Assembly: GCA_030323885.1 (NCBI GenBank)
Contig: CM059186.1
Location: 27,079,005 to 27,143,004, forward strand
Direction of reading: 5' to 3'
Length of the DNA: 64,000 bases
Source: Branchipolynoe longqiensis
Lineage: Eukaryota; Annelida; Polychaeta; Phyllodocida; Polynoidae
Shown here: piece after piece, positions 19,556-30,076 of the stretch
Numbering within the stretch: position 1 is the first letter of the stretch
How the letters are laid out: each line of letters starts with the position of its first letter
Notes under the pieces: generated by a model
Databases searched by the model: none
The model's input: the letters and a program-made list of their open reading frames with translations, nothing else
What the model was told of the DNA's origin: nothing
Made by a program: the position numbers and the translations under genes

Positions 19556-19638
19556 CGTGTGCACTGTCATGAAGTCAGTACCCGTCCCCTGCTATGCACT
19601 GAGATATTGCTAGCACGTAAAACCCCAACAATAAACTA
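19556..19638 (+). mobile_element. SINE 3' fragment
   Basis: gtgcactgtcatgaagtcag ... gctagcacgtaaaacccc. It shares the variant 'cccctgatatgcactga' with 21104-21197, suggesting a subfamily. Confidence 0.75.
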
Positions 19639-19670
19639 ACCTTATTCATCTTCTCATTCTTCTTCTTCTC

Positions 19671-19857
19671 CAGACGGGATGGCTGAATGAGTTAGAGCGT
19701 CCGTCTCCCGTGTTGGTAGATAGTGGGGTCGTGGGTTCGAAACCTGGTTGAGTCAAACCGATGACTTAAAAATTTATACTTGTTGCTTCCTAGCCTGGCG
19801 CTCGGCATTATTAGGATAGGGCAAGGACTGGTTAGCTCAGTGTCAGGATAATGTGAT
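19671..19857 (+). mobile_element. SINE, head type 2, 3'-truncated
   Basis: Head and first half of the body; stops at ggataatgtgat. Confidence 0.8.
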
Positions 19858-19877
19858 AAAAGGAGGATGTGTGATGC

Positions 19878-20238
19878 TTGGTTGGTTGTTGGAGTTTTAC
19901 TTCCTGGCACCATCTAAGGTAATATCAGGACGGGCACTAACTTGTGACAGTGCGCACTCATGGCAACTTTATAGTGCTGCCCTACTGGGAGACCAGGCCA
20001 CCAGCACCATGACCTGCTAATTGATATCCCACTCAGTTACATTATCCTGACACTGAGCCAACCAGTCCTTGAGCCAACCAGTCCTTGCCCTATCCTAATA
20101 ATGCCGAGCACCTGGCTAGGAAGTGATGCGTATAAATTAATTGATTTGACTCGACCAGAGGTTGGACTCACAGGGTTTAATCCCACCCACGATCTAACAA
20201 AACAGGAGAAGGACGCTTAATGCATTTGGTCATCCCAT
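19878..20238 (-). mobile_element. SINE, head type 2, minus strand
   Basis: Tail at 19878 (ggttggttgttggagtttta), head at about 20165-20238. It faces the truncated plus copy at 19671, making a SINE inverted repeat just upstream of an exon. Confidence 0.85.
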
Positions 20239-20305
20239 TTGGTGGGATGTGTGATGGTGGGCACAGTGGTACCTTTAAGTTTATGTGTCCTGTCTGACTT
20301 CTCAG

Positions 20306-20461
20306 GCCTGCTGCTTGCGATAAGGCGATGTTTGAGTGAGTCAGGTCTGACATACGCACGTCCCCATCTCTGGGCACCCGTCATACAGCGACTCCTGGCG
20401 TGTGTCTCTGACGTCATTGACGTCGTCATGGACGTGCTGGGCGGCAGGCTTCATGAGGACG
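20306..20461 (+). CDS. THADA: THADA exon g
   Basis: Completes a Gly codon and reads LLLAIRRCLSESG, then PVIQRLLACVSDVIDVVMDV. Acceptor GACTTCTCAG, donor G|GTAAGT, phase 1. A minus-strand SINE ends about 65 bases upstream. Confidence 0.87.
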
Positions 20462-20483
20462 GTAAGTCTGTGTATACTGCACG

Positions 20484-20700
20484 GTTCGTACGGAGCCTGG
20501 AAAGTCTTGAAAAGTTTTGAATACTTCATTTGCCCCATTTCAAGGCTTTGAAAAACCTTTGATTTAACCTATTTTGGGTAGTTAGTCTTGAAAAGTCTTG
20601 ACTTCCATTAAACTGTCCCTACTGATCTAAAGTAGTCTAAAATCACCAATCGGAATGGCAATTTCAGACTAAATCCAAATGAGAATAGTCTTGAATCGAA
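20484..20700 (+). mobile_element. CAGGGTCC-family MITE, partial
   Basis: Starts near acggttcgtacggagcctgg; lacks the right end. Confidence 0.6.
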
Positions 20701-20702
20701 AC

Positions 20703-20862
20703 TAATTTTACATGTTTGCACTTAAAATATCTCAGAACTTAGCCATTTAAAATAAAAAAAGTTACTTCAAACTAAAGGAAGATAGATTATAACAATCAAT
20801 TTAATATATTTATCTCAGAAAAATGACAGAAACTCAAAACCATCGGACTATGCAAGTTTAAG
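20703..20862 (-). mobile_element. TTAA-MITE fragment next to an acceptor
   Basis: Ends accatcggactatgcaagtt, 28 bases before the exon at 20890. Confidence 0.65.
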
Positions 20863-20889
20863 ATATGCAGAGTGAGTCGTATATTGCAG

Positions 20890-21029
20890 ACACCGCGCCG
20901 TCGTTTGAGGAGATGGGCATGGCCATCACGGCCACCATAGCCGACTGTGCAGGCGACGAGGCGGCCCAGAACACCCTGCTCACCAGCGACCACCGCCTGC
21001 TCATGACCTGGTCCTGGGTCAACATCAAG
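20890..21029 (+). CDS. THADA: THADA exon h
   Basis: Reads DTAPSFEEMGMAITATIADC and ends LLMTWSWVNIK. The acidic lead and the 'L...WSWVNIK' end match the THADA segment just before DUF2428. The phase requires the acceptor ATTGCAG (AG 20888-20889) rather than the AG at 20869-20870, which would put a stop in frame. Donor GTATCT at 21030, phase 0. Confidence 0.88.
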
Positions 21030-21103
21030 GTATCTCTCACCATTCAAACACACTCTGTTATTGAATCAGGGGTGAAGGACTCTCGCTGAATTCCAATACA
21101 ATA

Positions 21104-21197
21104 AAGTCATCATGAGTGCGCACTGTCACGAAGTCGGTACTCGTCCCCTGATATGCACTGATGTATTGCTAGCACATAAAACCCCACAATAAACTAA
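21104..21197 (+). mobile_element. SINE 3' fragment
   Basis: gtcatcatgagtgcgcactg ... gctagcacataaaacccc. Confidence 0.7.
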
Positions 21198-21237
21198 CCC
21201 TATTCTTCATCTTCATCTTCATCATCATCATCATGAG

Positions 21238-21583
21238 ACCTGATGGGATCGACGAATGAGTTGAGCGTCCGTCTCCTGTTTTGGGAGATCGGGGGATCCG
21301 AACCCATGTGTTCATGGGTTCGAGCCCTGGTCAGGTCAAACCAATGACCTTAAAATTGATACTTGTCGCTTCCTAGCCTGGCACTCGGCATTAATAGGAT
21401 AGGGAAGGGACTGGTTAGCTCAGTGTCAGGATAATGTGACTGAGTGGGATATCGGGTCATGGTGCCGACGGCCTGATTTCCCAGTGGGGCAGCAGTATAA
21501 AGTCGCCATAAGTGCGCACTGTCACTGTCACCCGTCCTGATATGACCTTAGATGTTGCTAGGATATAAAACAACAACAAACAA
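21238..21583 (+). mobile_element. SINE, head type 2, full length
   Basis: Head gatgggatcgacgaatgagt, then the common body and tail; followed by further short tail-like pieces at 21637-21690 and 21893-21950. Confidence 0.85.
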
Positions 21584-22057
21584 ACAATCATCACCATCAT
21601 CATTACTAAACAACTTCATATTCAACAACTATCAGTATAGACCTGATATGACATGAGACGGTGCTAGGACTTAAAACTATAATAAAACAACCATATTCAT
21701 TATTATTATTATTATTATGTTAATAATTATTATCTAAGTACTTCATATTCACCGACAACTCATTATATAGATGGTAGAGACCTGAGGTGTGGCTTGAATG
21801 GAAACCACCAATAAACTAACCCTATTCATTATTATTAGTATTATTGTTATTATTTAGCTACTACTTCATATTCAACAACTCACAATATAGATGATAGAAA
21901 TTTGATATGACCTGACATGTTACTAGGACCTAAACCCCCCCAGTAAACCAACTCAAATCATCATCATTATTGTTATTTGTTTTCTTTGCATTATCATGGG
22001 CATCAATATGTTGATAAGTAAATAATTCGAATATTTTCTTCTTTTAAAACAAAAACC

Positions 22058-22369
22058 AGACGGGGTGGCCAAGTGGGTTGGAGCGTCCGTCTCCCGTGCT
22101 GGTAGATCGTGGGGTCGTGGGTTCGAGTCCCGGTCGAGTCAAACCAATGACTTTAAAATTGATACTTGTTCTTCCTACCAGGCGCTCGGCATATTAGTAG
22201 GCAAACTGGTGCTCATGTCAGATAAGGACGATGGATACAGTCATGGTGCCGGCGCCTGGTTCCAGGACGCACTATAAAGCCGCCATGAGTGCGCACTGTC
22301 ACAAGTCGGTACCCGTCCTGATATGACCTTAGATGTTGCTAGGACGTAAAACAACAACAAACAAACAAT
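22058..22369 (+). mobile_element. SINE, head type 2, full length
   Basis: cagacggggtggccaagtgg, ggtagatcgtggggtcgtgg and gttcgagtcccggtcgagtc: the best-preserved tRNA-like head in the window. The body has several small deletions. Confidence 0.88.
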
Positions 22370-22377
22370 TTAAAACA

Positions 22378-22545
22378 AAATCTGTTTTACATGTTTGCAC
22401 TTAAAATATCTCAAAACGTACCCGTTAAAAATAATAAACAGTACTTGAAACTAAAGTAAGGTAGATTATAACAATCAATTTAATATATTTATCTCAGAAA
22501 AATGCCACAAACTCAAAACCATCAGACTATGCAACTTTGAGCTTC
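22378..22545 (-). mobile_element. TTAA-MITE fragment
   Basis: Shares tgtttgcacttaaaatatct with the 20703 copy; ends near aaccatcagactatgcaact. Confidence 0.6.
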
Positions 22546-22734
22546 CAAAGATTCAGCCTTTCGGTGTTATCACAAACAGCAGAATCTTTTTTTCCTTTTT
22601 TTTCTTCTTGAAGATTTATACTGTCTATTATGGATAAGCTTGAATAGACTTGTTTTCACCATTAGACAGTTTGTCGATAGAAAGCCTGAGCTTACACTTT
22701 TACCGACCCAATGGATTTTTAACCTCCCACACCA

Positions 22735-22826
22735 CAGGTGGGGGCACGGGGAATCGAACCACCGACCTTCAGATTAGGAGTCTGACCTAGAAAAAAGTCA
22801 GACACTCTAATCACTCCGCCACAGAG
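22735..22826 (-). tRNA. tRNA-Arg-like pseudogene or SINE head
   Basis: Minus strand shows gtggcggagtgattagag (A box), a 5-bp arm TCAGA/TCTGA around CTCCTAA (anticodon CCT), and ggttcgattcc (B box). The acceptor stems do not pair and there is an internal duplication (tgactttttt...gtcaga), so this is not a working tRNA. Confidence 0.45.
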
Positions 22827-22868
22827 AACACCACAATCTCACTGTAAACCTTGCATCTTTGTGGCCAG

Positions 22869-23006
22869 GAGTCGAGCTTGTTGCTGGGGAGTCTGGTGGA
22901 AGCCTTATCCCTGTCCACTCCCTCCACCCCTGGTGTGCTTTCCACCGAGCAAGTCTCCTCCATCGGGCAGGTCTTCCTCAAGGTGCTGCTCCAGTGTCGC
23001 CACAGG
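22869..23006 (+). CDS. THADA: THADA exon i
   Basis: Reads ESSLLLGSLVEALSLS, then STEQVSSIGQVFLKVLLQCR and HR. The 'LLLG.L' and 'QV..IG..F...LLQ.RHR' pattern is typical of THADA at the start of DUF2428. Exactly 46 codons, phase 0 on both sides. Acceptor GTGGCCAG, donor GTGAGT. Confidence 0.92.
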
Positions 23007-23246
23007 GTGAGTAGACATGACCCACACCGGTTGTCTTAATCTATCACCGTAGACCTGTCAGTGGGGTTCACGTATGTAGCATAGATTAAAAAATCATCGA
23101 TGCATCACAGCCAATCACCATATGTCATTTTTGTCTCACCGTACTCCACAGCGCCATCTTGGTTTTAATTGGGTCGTTTGACAATAAGCCATAGTTCAAC
23201 CGTTGTCCCAGACAGTTTACCTGCAGTTCAATGTGTTATATATATG

Positions 23247-23655
23247 ACCAGACGGGATGGCCGAATGAGTTAGAGCGTCCGTCTCCCGTGTTGGTAGACC
23301 ATGGGATCATGGGTTCGAAACCTGGTCGACTCAAACCAATGACTTAAAAATTGATACTTGTAGCTTCCTGATTGATTGATTGGTGGTTGCTTTACGCCGT
23401 GTCGGCAGCATAAGCCATATTCACGGCGAGTGTAGCTTCCTAGCCAGGCACTCGGCATTATTAGGATAGGGCAAGGACTGGTTTGCTCAGTGTCAGGATA
23501 ATGTGACTGGGATATCAGGTCATGGTGCTGGCGGCCTGGTCTCCCAGGGGGGCAGCACTATAAAGTCACCATGAGTGCGCACTGTCACAAGTCGGTACCC
23601 GACCTGATATGACCTTAGATGTTGATAGCACGTAAAACAACAAACAAACATCAAT
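23247..23655 (+). mobile_element. SINE, head type 2, with a 69-base insertion
   Basis: The common body is interrupted at 23369-23437 by gattgattgattggtggttg ... cttcctt-type sequence, including ctttacgccgtgtcggcagc, a tail known from other invertebrate SINEs. The flanking agcttcct is duplicated, as for a retroposed fragment. Confidence 0.8.
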
Positions 23656-23741
23656 GTGTTATATCTGTAGTGATCAAACCGTTTGACAAAATTCACATTT
23701 TCTACATTAAATGGCAACTGTATGCAAACTTAATACTTGTT

Positions 23742-23885
23742 TCCTGGAATATCAGGTCATGGTTCCAGTGGCCTGGTCGCCCAGTGGGACAGCACTATAA
23801 AGTTGTCATGAGTTCACACTGTCACAAGTCGGTACCTGTCCTGATATGACCTTAGATGTTGCTCGGACATAAAACAAACAACAAG
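23742..23885 (+). mobile_element. SINE 3' half
   Basis: From aatatcaggtcatggttcca to the tail at 23885; the head is missing. Confidence 0.8.
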
Positions 23886-24063
23886 CATATACATACACGT
23901 CCGTACACCCTCCAGATCCTGGTTCAGGGCACTGTTGTCAGTTATTTATTTATAATACTCCCAACTCTGCATCATATTCCCTAATATTCATTCTGTTCCC
24001 TAATATTCCTCATATCCCCTAATAGGTCTGACATTCCTGAATGTCCCCATAATATCCCCAATG

Positions 24064-24553
24064 CCGGTGTCGCAGTTTCAGCGCCCGGTCAGTTTCATGC
24101 GCATGCGTCAAAATCTAACATCATCTGTCACTAACCTTATAAATTTAATATAATGTTTTTGGTAAAGATGTTTTCTACATGTGTACAAACCGATTTGTTT
24201 CTAGGTGGTGTGGTTTTAGAGATATATCACTTTTCCTGTATTTTCTGTATGAAGATTGCTAGCGACCATTGACAATGCCTTGAGTTTGACGGTACGCGCA
24301 GTGCCCAATCTTAGTTTTAATCAAAATTAATACTAATCAAGAACCCTAACCTTATAAATTTAATACAGTCTTTTTGGTAAAGATGTTTTCTATATGTGTA
24401 CCAAGCGATTTGTTAATAGGTGGTGTAGTTTTAGAGATATTTCACTTTTGCTGTATTTTCTGTATGAAGATTGCTCACGGCCATTGACAATGCCTTGAGT
24501 TTGAGTCTATACGGGCGGTGGAAACTGACCGGGCGTTGAAACTGCGACACCGG
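24064..24553. mobile_element. MITE with CCGGTGTCGCAG inverted ends
   Basis: 33-base inverted ends, ccggtgtcgcagtttcagcg... / ...gaaactgcgacaccgg. The centre is a ~190-base direct duplication (taaagatgttttctayatgt; tattttctgtatgaagattg). Ends 36 bases before the exon at 24590. Confidence 0.8.
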
Positions 24554-24589
24554 AATGTTTTATAACTTGGTTTTGCTTGCTGCCACCAG

Positions 24590-24694
24590 GGGGCAATAGA
24601 GGGCTGTAACATGGGCCTGGCGCGCTTCTGTGAGGAGTTGCTGAGGTCACCTGACCAGCATCTTCACTCCATTCCCAAAGAGCTGCTCACCCGG
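24590..24694 (+). CDS. THADA: THADA exon j (DUF2428 start)
   Basis: Encodes GAIEGCNMGLARFCEELLRS, then PDQHLHSIPKELLTR, matching the THADA 'GA.E....GF..L.E.L...P' pattern. 35 codons, phase 0 on both sides. Acceptor CCACCAG, donor GTAAGT. A MITE with 33-base inverted ends finishes 36 bases before this exon. Confidence 0.92.
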
Positions 24695-24946
24695 GTAAGT
24701 ACTGCATGCACAGTTAGCACTGCATGCACGGCAGGCCAGGGACACGCCAAGCACTCTTATAGCAGTGTCCACTCACAGGTGGCGCCACCTAGGCAGAACA
24801 TCTGTACATATATAATTAGTAACCACATACACGCTATAGCACGGAGACTAGTTTGTAATAGTTGCTTGTTTATATTCACGTAATGCATTATACAGCTCAT
24901 AGATTGTATAGACTGACTAGCCCACACTTTTAGTATCTCTTTGTCG

Positions 24947-24990
24947 CTCCCCGTCCTGATTATAACCTTAGATGTTTCCAGGACGTAAAA
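24947..24990 (+). mobile_element. SINE tail fragment
   Basis: ccccgtcctgattataacct ... caggacgtaaaact. Confidence 0.65.
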
Positions 24991-25083
24991 CTTTGTTGCT
25001 TGGGTTGTTTCTTTTAATATTCCCATGGAATGAACCTTTGGTTCAGTAGTCTCTGAACCTTGAGCTGCGTGTCATTCATGCAG

Positions 25084-25194
25084 GTGCTTAGTAAGATCCA
25101 GCAGTCCGACGTGGCGCTGTCAGTGACACGACGGTCCGCAGGGCTGCCCCTCATCATCACCAGCATCATCACCAGCGAGAGCAAGACCAGACAG
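25084..25194 (+). CDS. THADA: THADA exon k, DUF2428 with RRSAGLP motif
   Basis: Encodes VLSKIQQSDVALSVTRRSAG, then LPLIITSIITSESKTRQ. RRSAGLP (25129-25149) is the signature of DUF2428, which in yeast Trm732 has been reported as needed for Trm7-dependent tRNA position-32 methylation. 37 codons, phase 0 on both sides. Donor GTGCGT. The last exon bases and this donor are repeated about a dozen times in the following intron. Confidence 0.95.
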
Positions 25195-25960
25195 GTGCGT
25201 AGGGCTTTCCCAGTAGTATGATATATTAGCAAGTATATAACACAACCAGGCAGGTGCATAGGGTTTTACCAGCAGTATGATATATTACCAGGTATATAAA
25301 CCAGACTGGTGCATAGGGCTTTCCCCGACCTGATATGACATTACATGTTGCTAGGATGTAAAACAACGAACAAACATAGGGCTTTGCCAGCAGTATGATA
25401 TATTACCAGGTACATAATACAACCGGACAGGTGTATAGGGCTTTACCAGCAGTATGATATATTACCAGGTATATAATACATCCAGACAGGTGCGTAGGGC
25501 TTTACCAGCAGTATGATATATTATCAGGTATATAATACAACCAGGCAGGTGGGTAGGACTTTACCAGCAGTATAACATATTACCAGGTATATAATACAAC
25601 CAGACAGATGCATAGGGCTTTACCAGCAGTATGATATGTTAGCAGTTATATAATACAACCATCGAGGTGGGTAGGACTTTACCAGCAGTATGATATATTA
25701 CCAGGTATATAATACAACCAGACAGATGCATAGGGCTTTACCAGCAGTATGATATATTACCAGGTATATAATACAACCAGACAGGTGCATAGGGCTTTAC
25801 CAGCAGTATGATATATTACCAGGTATATAATACAACCAGACAGGTGGGTAGGGCTTTACCAGCAGTATGATATATTATCAGGTATATAATACAATCTGGC
25901 AGGTGGGAAGGACTTTACCAGCAGTATGATATATTATCAGGTATATAATAAAAGCAGACA
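25195..25960 (+). repeat. Minisatellite of ~60-base unit, donor-anchored
   Basis: About twelve units of agggctttaccagcagtatg, atatattaccaggtatataa and tacaaccagacaggtgcat. Each unit ends with a copy of the exon's last bases and donor (accagacag|gtgcgt), with GTGCAT, GTGGGT or GTGTAT variants. A SINE tail sits inside at 25324-25372. Confidence 0.92.
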
Positions 25961-26053
25961 TGATTCATGCAATTCGCCTGGAAAAAATTGTGCTTTCCCA
26001 TTTTCAAATGTTGGCAGCTAATGCAAAATGTGGGGCGGTTATCTTTGCGGCAG

Positions 26054-26294
26054 GATGTGCTGCTGCGTCACGTGATCGAGACGATGCTAGGCGTGGCCGA
26101 GACGCCGGTGCCGGAAGCAGATCAGCGGGCCGACCTGCCGGCTGTACATGCCCTTAACGTGCTGAAGGCGGTGCTGCGAGAGGCGGCCGTGGCCACTGCC
26201 TCACGCGGCTACCTGGCGCGGGCACTGATGGTGGCCATAGATGGGTTCGCTTCACCACATTGGGCCATCCAGAACTCCGCAACCCAGCTGTTTG
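26054..26294 (+). CDS. THADA: THADA exon l
   Basis: Reads DVLLRHVIETMLGVAET, then VHALNVLKAVLREA and ALMVAIDGFASPHWAIQNSA, the highly conserved THADA 'VHALN.L...' and 'GF.SP.WA..NS....F' core. Acceptor GCGGCAG, donor G|GTGAGC, phase 1. Confidence 0.95.
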
Positions 26295-26744
26295 GTGAGC
26301 TAAATAGTGCCTAAATGTGACCCATCATATCTTATTGGGTTGTTTTAAAAAAAAATGTTAATTCTTTTATTGAGGCTGTATTTATACTGTCCATAGCATA
26401 TAAGCCCGGGTACCCAGGCTTGTTTTCAATGCTGGCCAGTTGTAGTGTTGGTGTTATCTTACCACACAGTGGCTGCTGATAAGGTATTTGATTGCCTGCA
26501 TTTCAGTAGCAGATAGATAATTGGTTGGTATGGTTAGTAGCCTATGTTAGTTTTTTTGGATTTTCTTGGTATATATGTATTTATTTGTCTACTCTTATTA
26601 CTAGACTAGCCTACTCCTATTTACATATCATAGGCTTGTACATAGCTGTGTGGTGTGTTATCTGGCTAGTTTTGGCATGGTTACCTTCCATTGGGCGTCC
26701 CGCTGGTGGGCCGTGACATATCACATGCCCCTTTGCAGTGCAGC

Positions 26745-27335
26745 TTACTGGGGGTTTCCTAGCCTTATTTTGCACAGATATTTTTTGTAAATTTTTAGGT
26801 CAGGAATTTGTCGTTCCTTTACCGTTTGGGCATTCCACACCTTGGCAGCCATTTCCAGCGTGCTTCTCTCATGAGCTTTTATTTGGCTTCTGGTCTGCTT
26901 TAGTAGTGGCGCATTATTTGCTCTAGTAGCCCTTTGTGGTTTTGTTAGAAGTTTAATGTTTTGACTATAGCTATATGCTAATGTTTTCAAATGAATTATT
27001 CTCCTATTTTCTAGTAGTTTCACTTTGGTTCTTTTGTGTATGTCATAGGTTGGGTGCAGCTTGTCTACTCTTAGACAGATTTTTAGGGCTCTGTTCTGCA
27101 GTGTTTGCAGTTTTTTTAGTAGTTCTTTTCTCGCACCCATGTAGTTTACATCTCCATAGTCAAAATAGGGGAGCACCATGCCCTTGAAGATTTTTATTGA
27201 CATTTCTTGTGTCATGTAGTCTCTTAGCTTTGCAAATAGCCACAGTTTGTGGTTTACTTTTTGTATCATTTTATTTATACATAGGTTGTAGTTTAGTTGG
27301 CTGTCCAACTCAAGGCATATTATATTAAGTCGCAA
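26745..27335 (-). pseudogene. LINE reverse transcriptase C-terminal fragment
   Basis: 196-residue open frame: LDSQLNYNLCINKMIQKVNH, KLWLFAKLRDYMTQEMSIKI, VLPYFDYGDVNYMGARKELL and LQNRALKICLRVDK, the RT thumb/C-terminal region of a jockey/CR1-type element. It has no catalytic YxDD, so it is 5'-truncated. Its long open frame suggests a fairly recent insertion. Confidence 0.8.
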
Positions 27336-27529
27336 GGACGGGCATTGAGTAATCAGTCACAGTAGAGATTTAGTTGGTATGGGTCCTGTCACATCATGTT
27401 GGGTATATTTAGTCGCAAGGTCTAGTATTGAAAAATGAATTGCAGTAGAGATTTAGTTTTGGGACCTGCCACATCATATTGGGTATATTAAGATGCCAGG
27501 TCCTGTATGGACAATCAAACCAGGTTACC

Positions 27530-28045
27530 CACATTAATCCAGGTTTACCAACACTAAAACAGTTACCAACGTTAAAACAGTTTACCAACGGTAAAATAGG
27601 TTACCAATACTAAAACAGGTTACCAATGTTACAATAGGTTCCCAACCTTAAAACAGGTTCCCAACTCTAAAACAGTTTACCAATGTTGAAACAGATTACA
27701 AACACCAAAACAGTTTACCAACGTTGAAACAGGTTACAAATAATAAAACAGTTTACCAATGTTAACACAGGTTACCAACACTAAACAGTTTACCAATATT
27801 AACACAGATTACCAACACTAAAACAGGTACTAACGTTAAAACACCTTACCAACACTAAAACAGTTTACCAATGTTAAAATAGGTTACCAACACTAAAACT
27901 GGTTACCAACGTTAAAACAGGTTACCAACAATAAACTAGGTTACCAACACTAAAACAGCTTACCAACACAAAACAGGTTACCAACACAAAAACAAGTTAC
28001 CAACACTAAACAGTTGACCAATGTTATAACAGGTTACCAACACTA
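27530..28045 (+). repeat. ggttaccaac tandem array, left part
   Basis: Irregular ~20- and ~40-base units alternating ggttaccaacactaaaacag and tttaccaatgttaaaacag. Resumes at 29425-29815 after inserted elements. Confidence 0.9.
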
Positions 28046-28049
28046 AAAC

Positions 28050-28460
28050 AGTTCATCATCATCATCATCATCATGCTGTCGGTCACGATGCGACAAAGAC
28101 TGCTTTCATTACTTGACTGCCACTCTCCATTTAGCTCTCTGCTGTGAGAGTTGCATCCATGAGTCGATCTTAATGTCTCTCAGCTTCAGGTTTCTCTTGA
28201 TGGTATCCTTGAACCGGAGACGAGGGTGCCCTCTCTTTCTGTAGCCAGAAGACAGTTGAGAATAGAGGATCTGCTTTGGTAGCCTGTCTGATGACATCCT
28301 CATGAGGTGTCCAGTCCACCAGAGATTCTTTTTGATCAGAAGATCTTCCATAGAGGGCAGCCCCGTTCGTTCGAGTATTTCCTTATTTGTCACTTTGTCC
28401 TTCCAGGTTAGCCTCATGATTGAACGCAGATGTCGCATCATGAAGGCATGCACATTTCAT
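28050..28460 (-). pseudogene. LINE C-terminal fragment with (GAT)n tail
   Basis: MMRHLRSIMRLTWKDKVTNK, GLPSMEDLLIKKNLWWTGHL and MRMSSDRLPKQILYSQL are the C-terminal end of a non-LTR element, different from the fragments at 14127 and 26745. It terminates on the minus strand in a gatgatgatgatgatgat tail (28053-28073). Inserted into the ggttaccaac array. Confidence 0.82.
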
Positions 28461-28785
28461 GAAAGCTGCCTGCAAAAGTGTTGAAGTGCTGCTGGCTTTT
28501 GCAAGTTACCAGCGGCACTCTCTCGGGGAGCAAATAGAGGTTTCACACCGGCAAGAACATGTCAAGACAGGCGCAAAACTATTTGTCCCTGCAGTGGCTG
28601 GTCGGGAGATGTTGGGAGTTCCATACATCAACCGCCCTTAATGCTGCCACAGTGACATGGTTTTCTGTTTAGGGTTTGCTCCCTTAGCCTTCGGTTCTGT
28701 CAAGAACCTGTACCACAAGGCAGTGGTTTACAACTCTGCAAGGCAGGGGCGTCAAACTCCCTGAGGTATTGCTATACATGCAATA

Positions 28786-29416
28786 CCGGTGTAGCAGGAA
28801 ATCGCAAACCCTGTAAATCGCAAACCCCCACTTGTGATTTCCTAGGAAATCGCAAACCCCCATGCCATATATGGGCATGGGGGGTTTGCGATTTCCTAGG
28901 AAATCGCATATCCCCCCTGGAGATCGCAAACCCCCCATTCGGCGGCGGCGGCGATTTGTTTACTTTACGTTCATCGAATTTAGGGTTAAATTGGTCAAAT
29001 TTCACTTATTTGGTTACCAATTTAACCCTAAATTCGAAGCGTTATTAAGGCTACCGCCGCATTGGCGGCGATATTACTAGTTATATTTTCGAATCGACGA
29101 ACGTAAAGTAAACAAATCGGCGCCGCCGCCAGTATGGAATGCGGCGGCGATTTGTTTACAGTACGTTCGGCGATTAATATCGCCGCCAATGCGGCGGTAG
29201 CCTTAATAACGCTTCGAATTTAGGGTTAATTTAATGAAATTTCACGATTTGAGTACGTAATTCTGTTAAATATGGTCGCATTGAATAGATTTGGCCCGAA
29301 TCGGTCCCAAAACACAGGGGGATTTGCGATTTCCAGGGGGGGTTTGTGATTTCCTAGTAAATCGCAAACCCCGGGGTGTGCAATTTCCAGGGGTTTGCGA
29401 TTTACTGCCACACCGG
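28786..29416. mobile_element. MITE with CCGGTGTNGCAG ends, inserted in the array
   Basis: Left ccggtgtagcaggaaatcgc, right its inverted form ending ttactgccacaccgg. Inside are nested inverted repeats of aaatcgcaaaccccc and a palindromic pair with taccgccgcattggcggcga. The first 12 bases match the ends of 24064-24553. Confidence 0.8.
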
Positions 29417-29424
29417 CAGTTCAC

Positions 29425-29815
29425 AAGTGTTAAAACAGATTACCAACACTAAAACAGTTTACTAACGTTATTACAGGTTATCAACACTAAAAGAATTTAC
29501 CAACATTAAAGTGCATTACCAACACTAAAACAGTTTACCAACATTAAAACAGGTTACCAACACAAAAACAGGTTACCAACACAAAAACAAGTTACCAACA
29601 CTAAACGGTTGACCAATGTTAAAACATGTTATCAACACTAAAACAGTTCACCAGTGTTAAAACAGATTACCAACACTAAAACAGTTTACCAACATTAAAG
29701 TGCTTTACCAACACTAAAACAGTTTACCAATGTTAAAACAGGTTGCCAACACTAAAACAGTTTACCAATGTTGAAATAATTTACCAAAACTAAAACAGGT
29801 TGTCAACATTTCCCC
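29425..29815 (+). repeat. ggttaccaac tandem array, right part
   Basis: Same units as 27530-28045; runs to within 10 bases of the polypyrimidine/AG of the exon at 29824. Confidence 0.9.
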
Positions 29816-29823
29816 TCCGGCAG

Positions 29824-30076
29824 GCATCCTGGTGAGCCGGATGCTGGGTCAGAAGCGGACCCAGGAGGACCATGTGGACCTGATGACACTGCCCGAGTTC
29901 CTGGCCCACTACCCGCCCCTGGAGGAGTTCCTCTTGCGGCACCTGGAGCAGGGTGCCGCCGACCAGCAGGCTGCCGGGCGGGGTAGCCTGCACCTGCAGC
30001 CTGCCACCTTCCCCGTGCTCAGCATCCTGGCCCGCCTCTCGGCCGGCAACCTGCGGCACGACCAGTACCAGGCCAG
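29824..30076 (+). CDS. THADA: THADA exon m
   Basis: Reads GILVSRMLGQKRTQEDH, then LPEFLAHYPPLEEFLLRHLE and FPVLSILARLSA. It matches the THADA 'R..G.KR...EH' and 'EF...YP.L..FLL..L' run, although the usual F of '.FG.KR' is L here. Acceptor CTCCGGCAG, donor AG|GTAATA, phase 2. Confidence 0.94.

Noticed and set aside
20865..20889. Upstream acceptor for exon h (AG at 20869-20870)
   Set aside because: With the phase from exon g it creates an immediate TGA; the AG at 20888-20889 keeps the frame.
22058..22140. Functional tRNA-Leu/Ser gene
   Set aside because: It is the head of a SINE followed by the common body and tail, and similar heads occur many times in the window.
25195..25960. CRISPR-like array
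   Set aside because: Repeats are contiguous with no unique spacers and the host is clearly eukaryotic.
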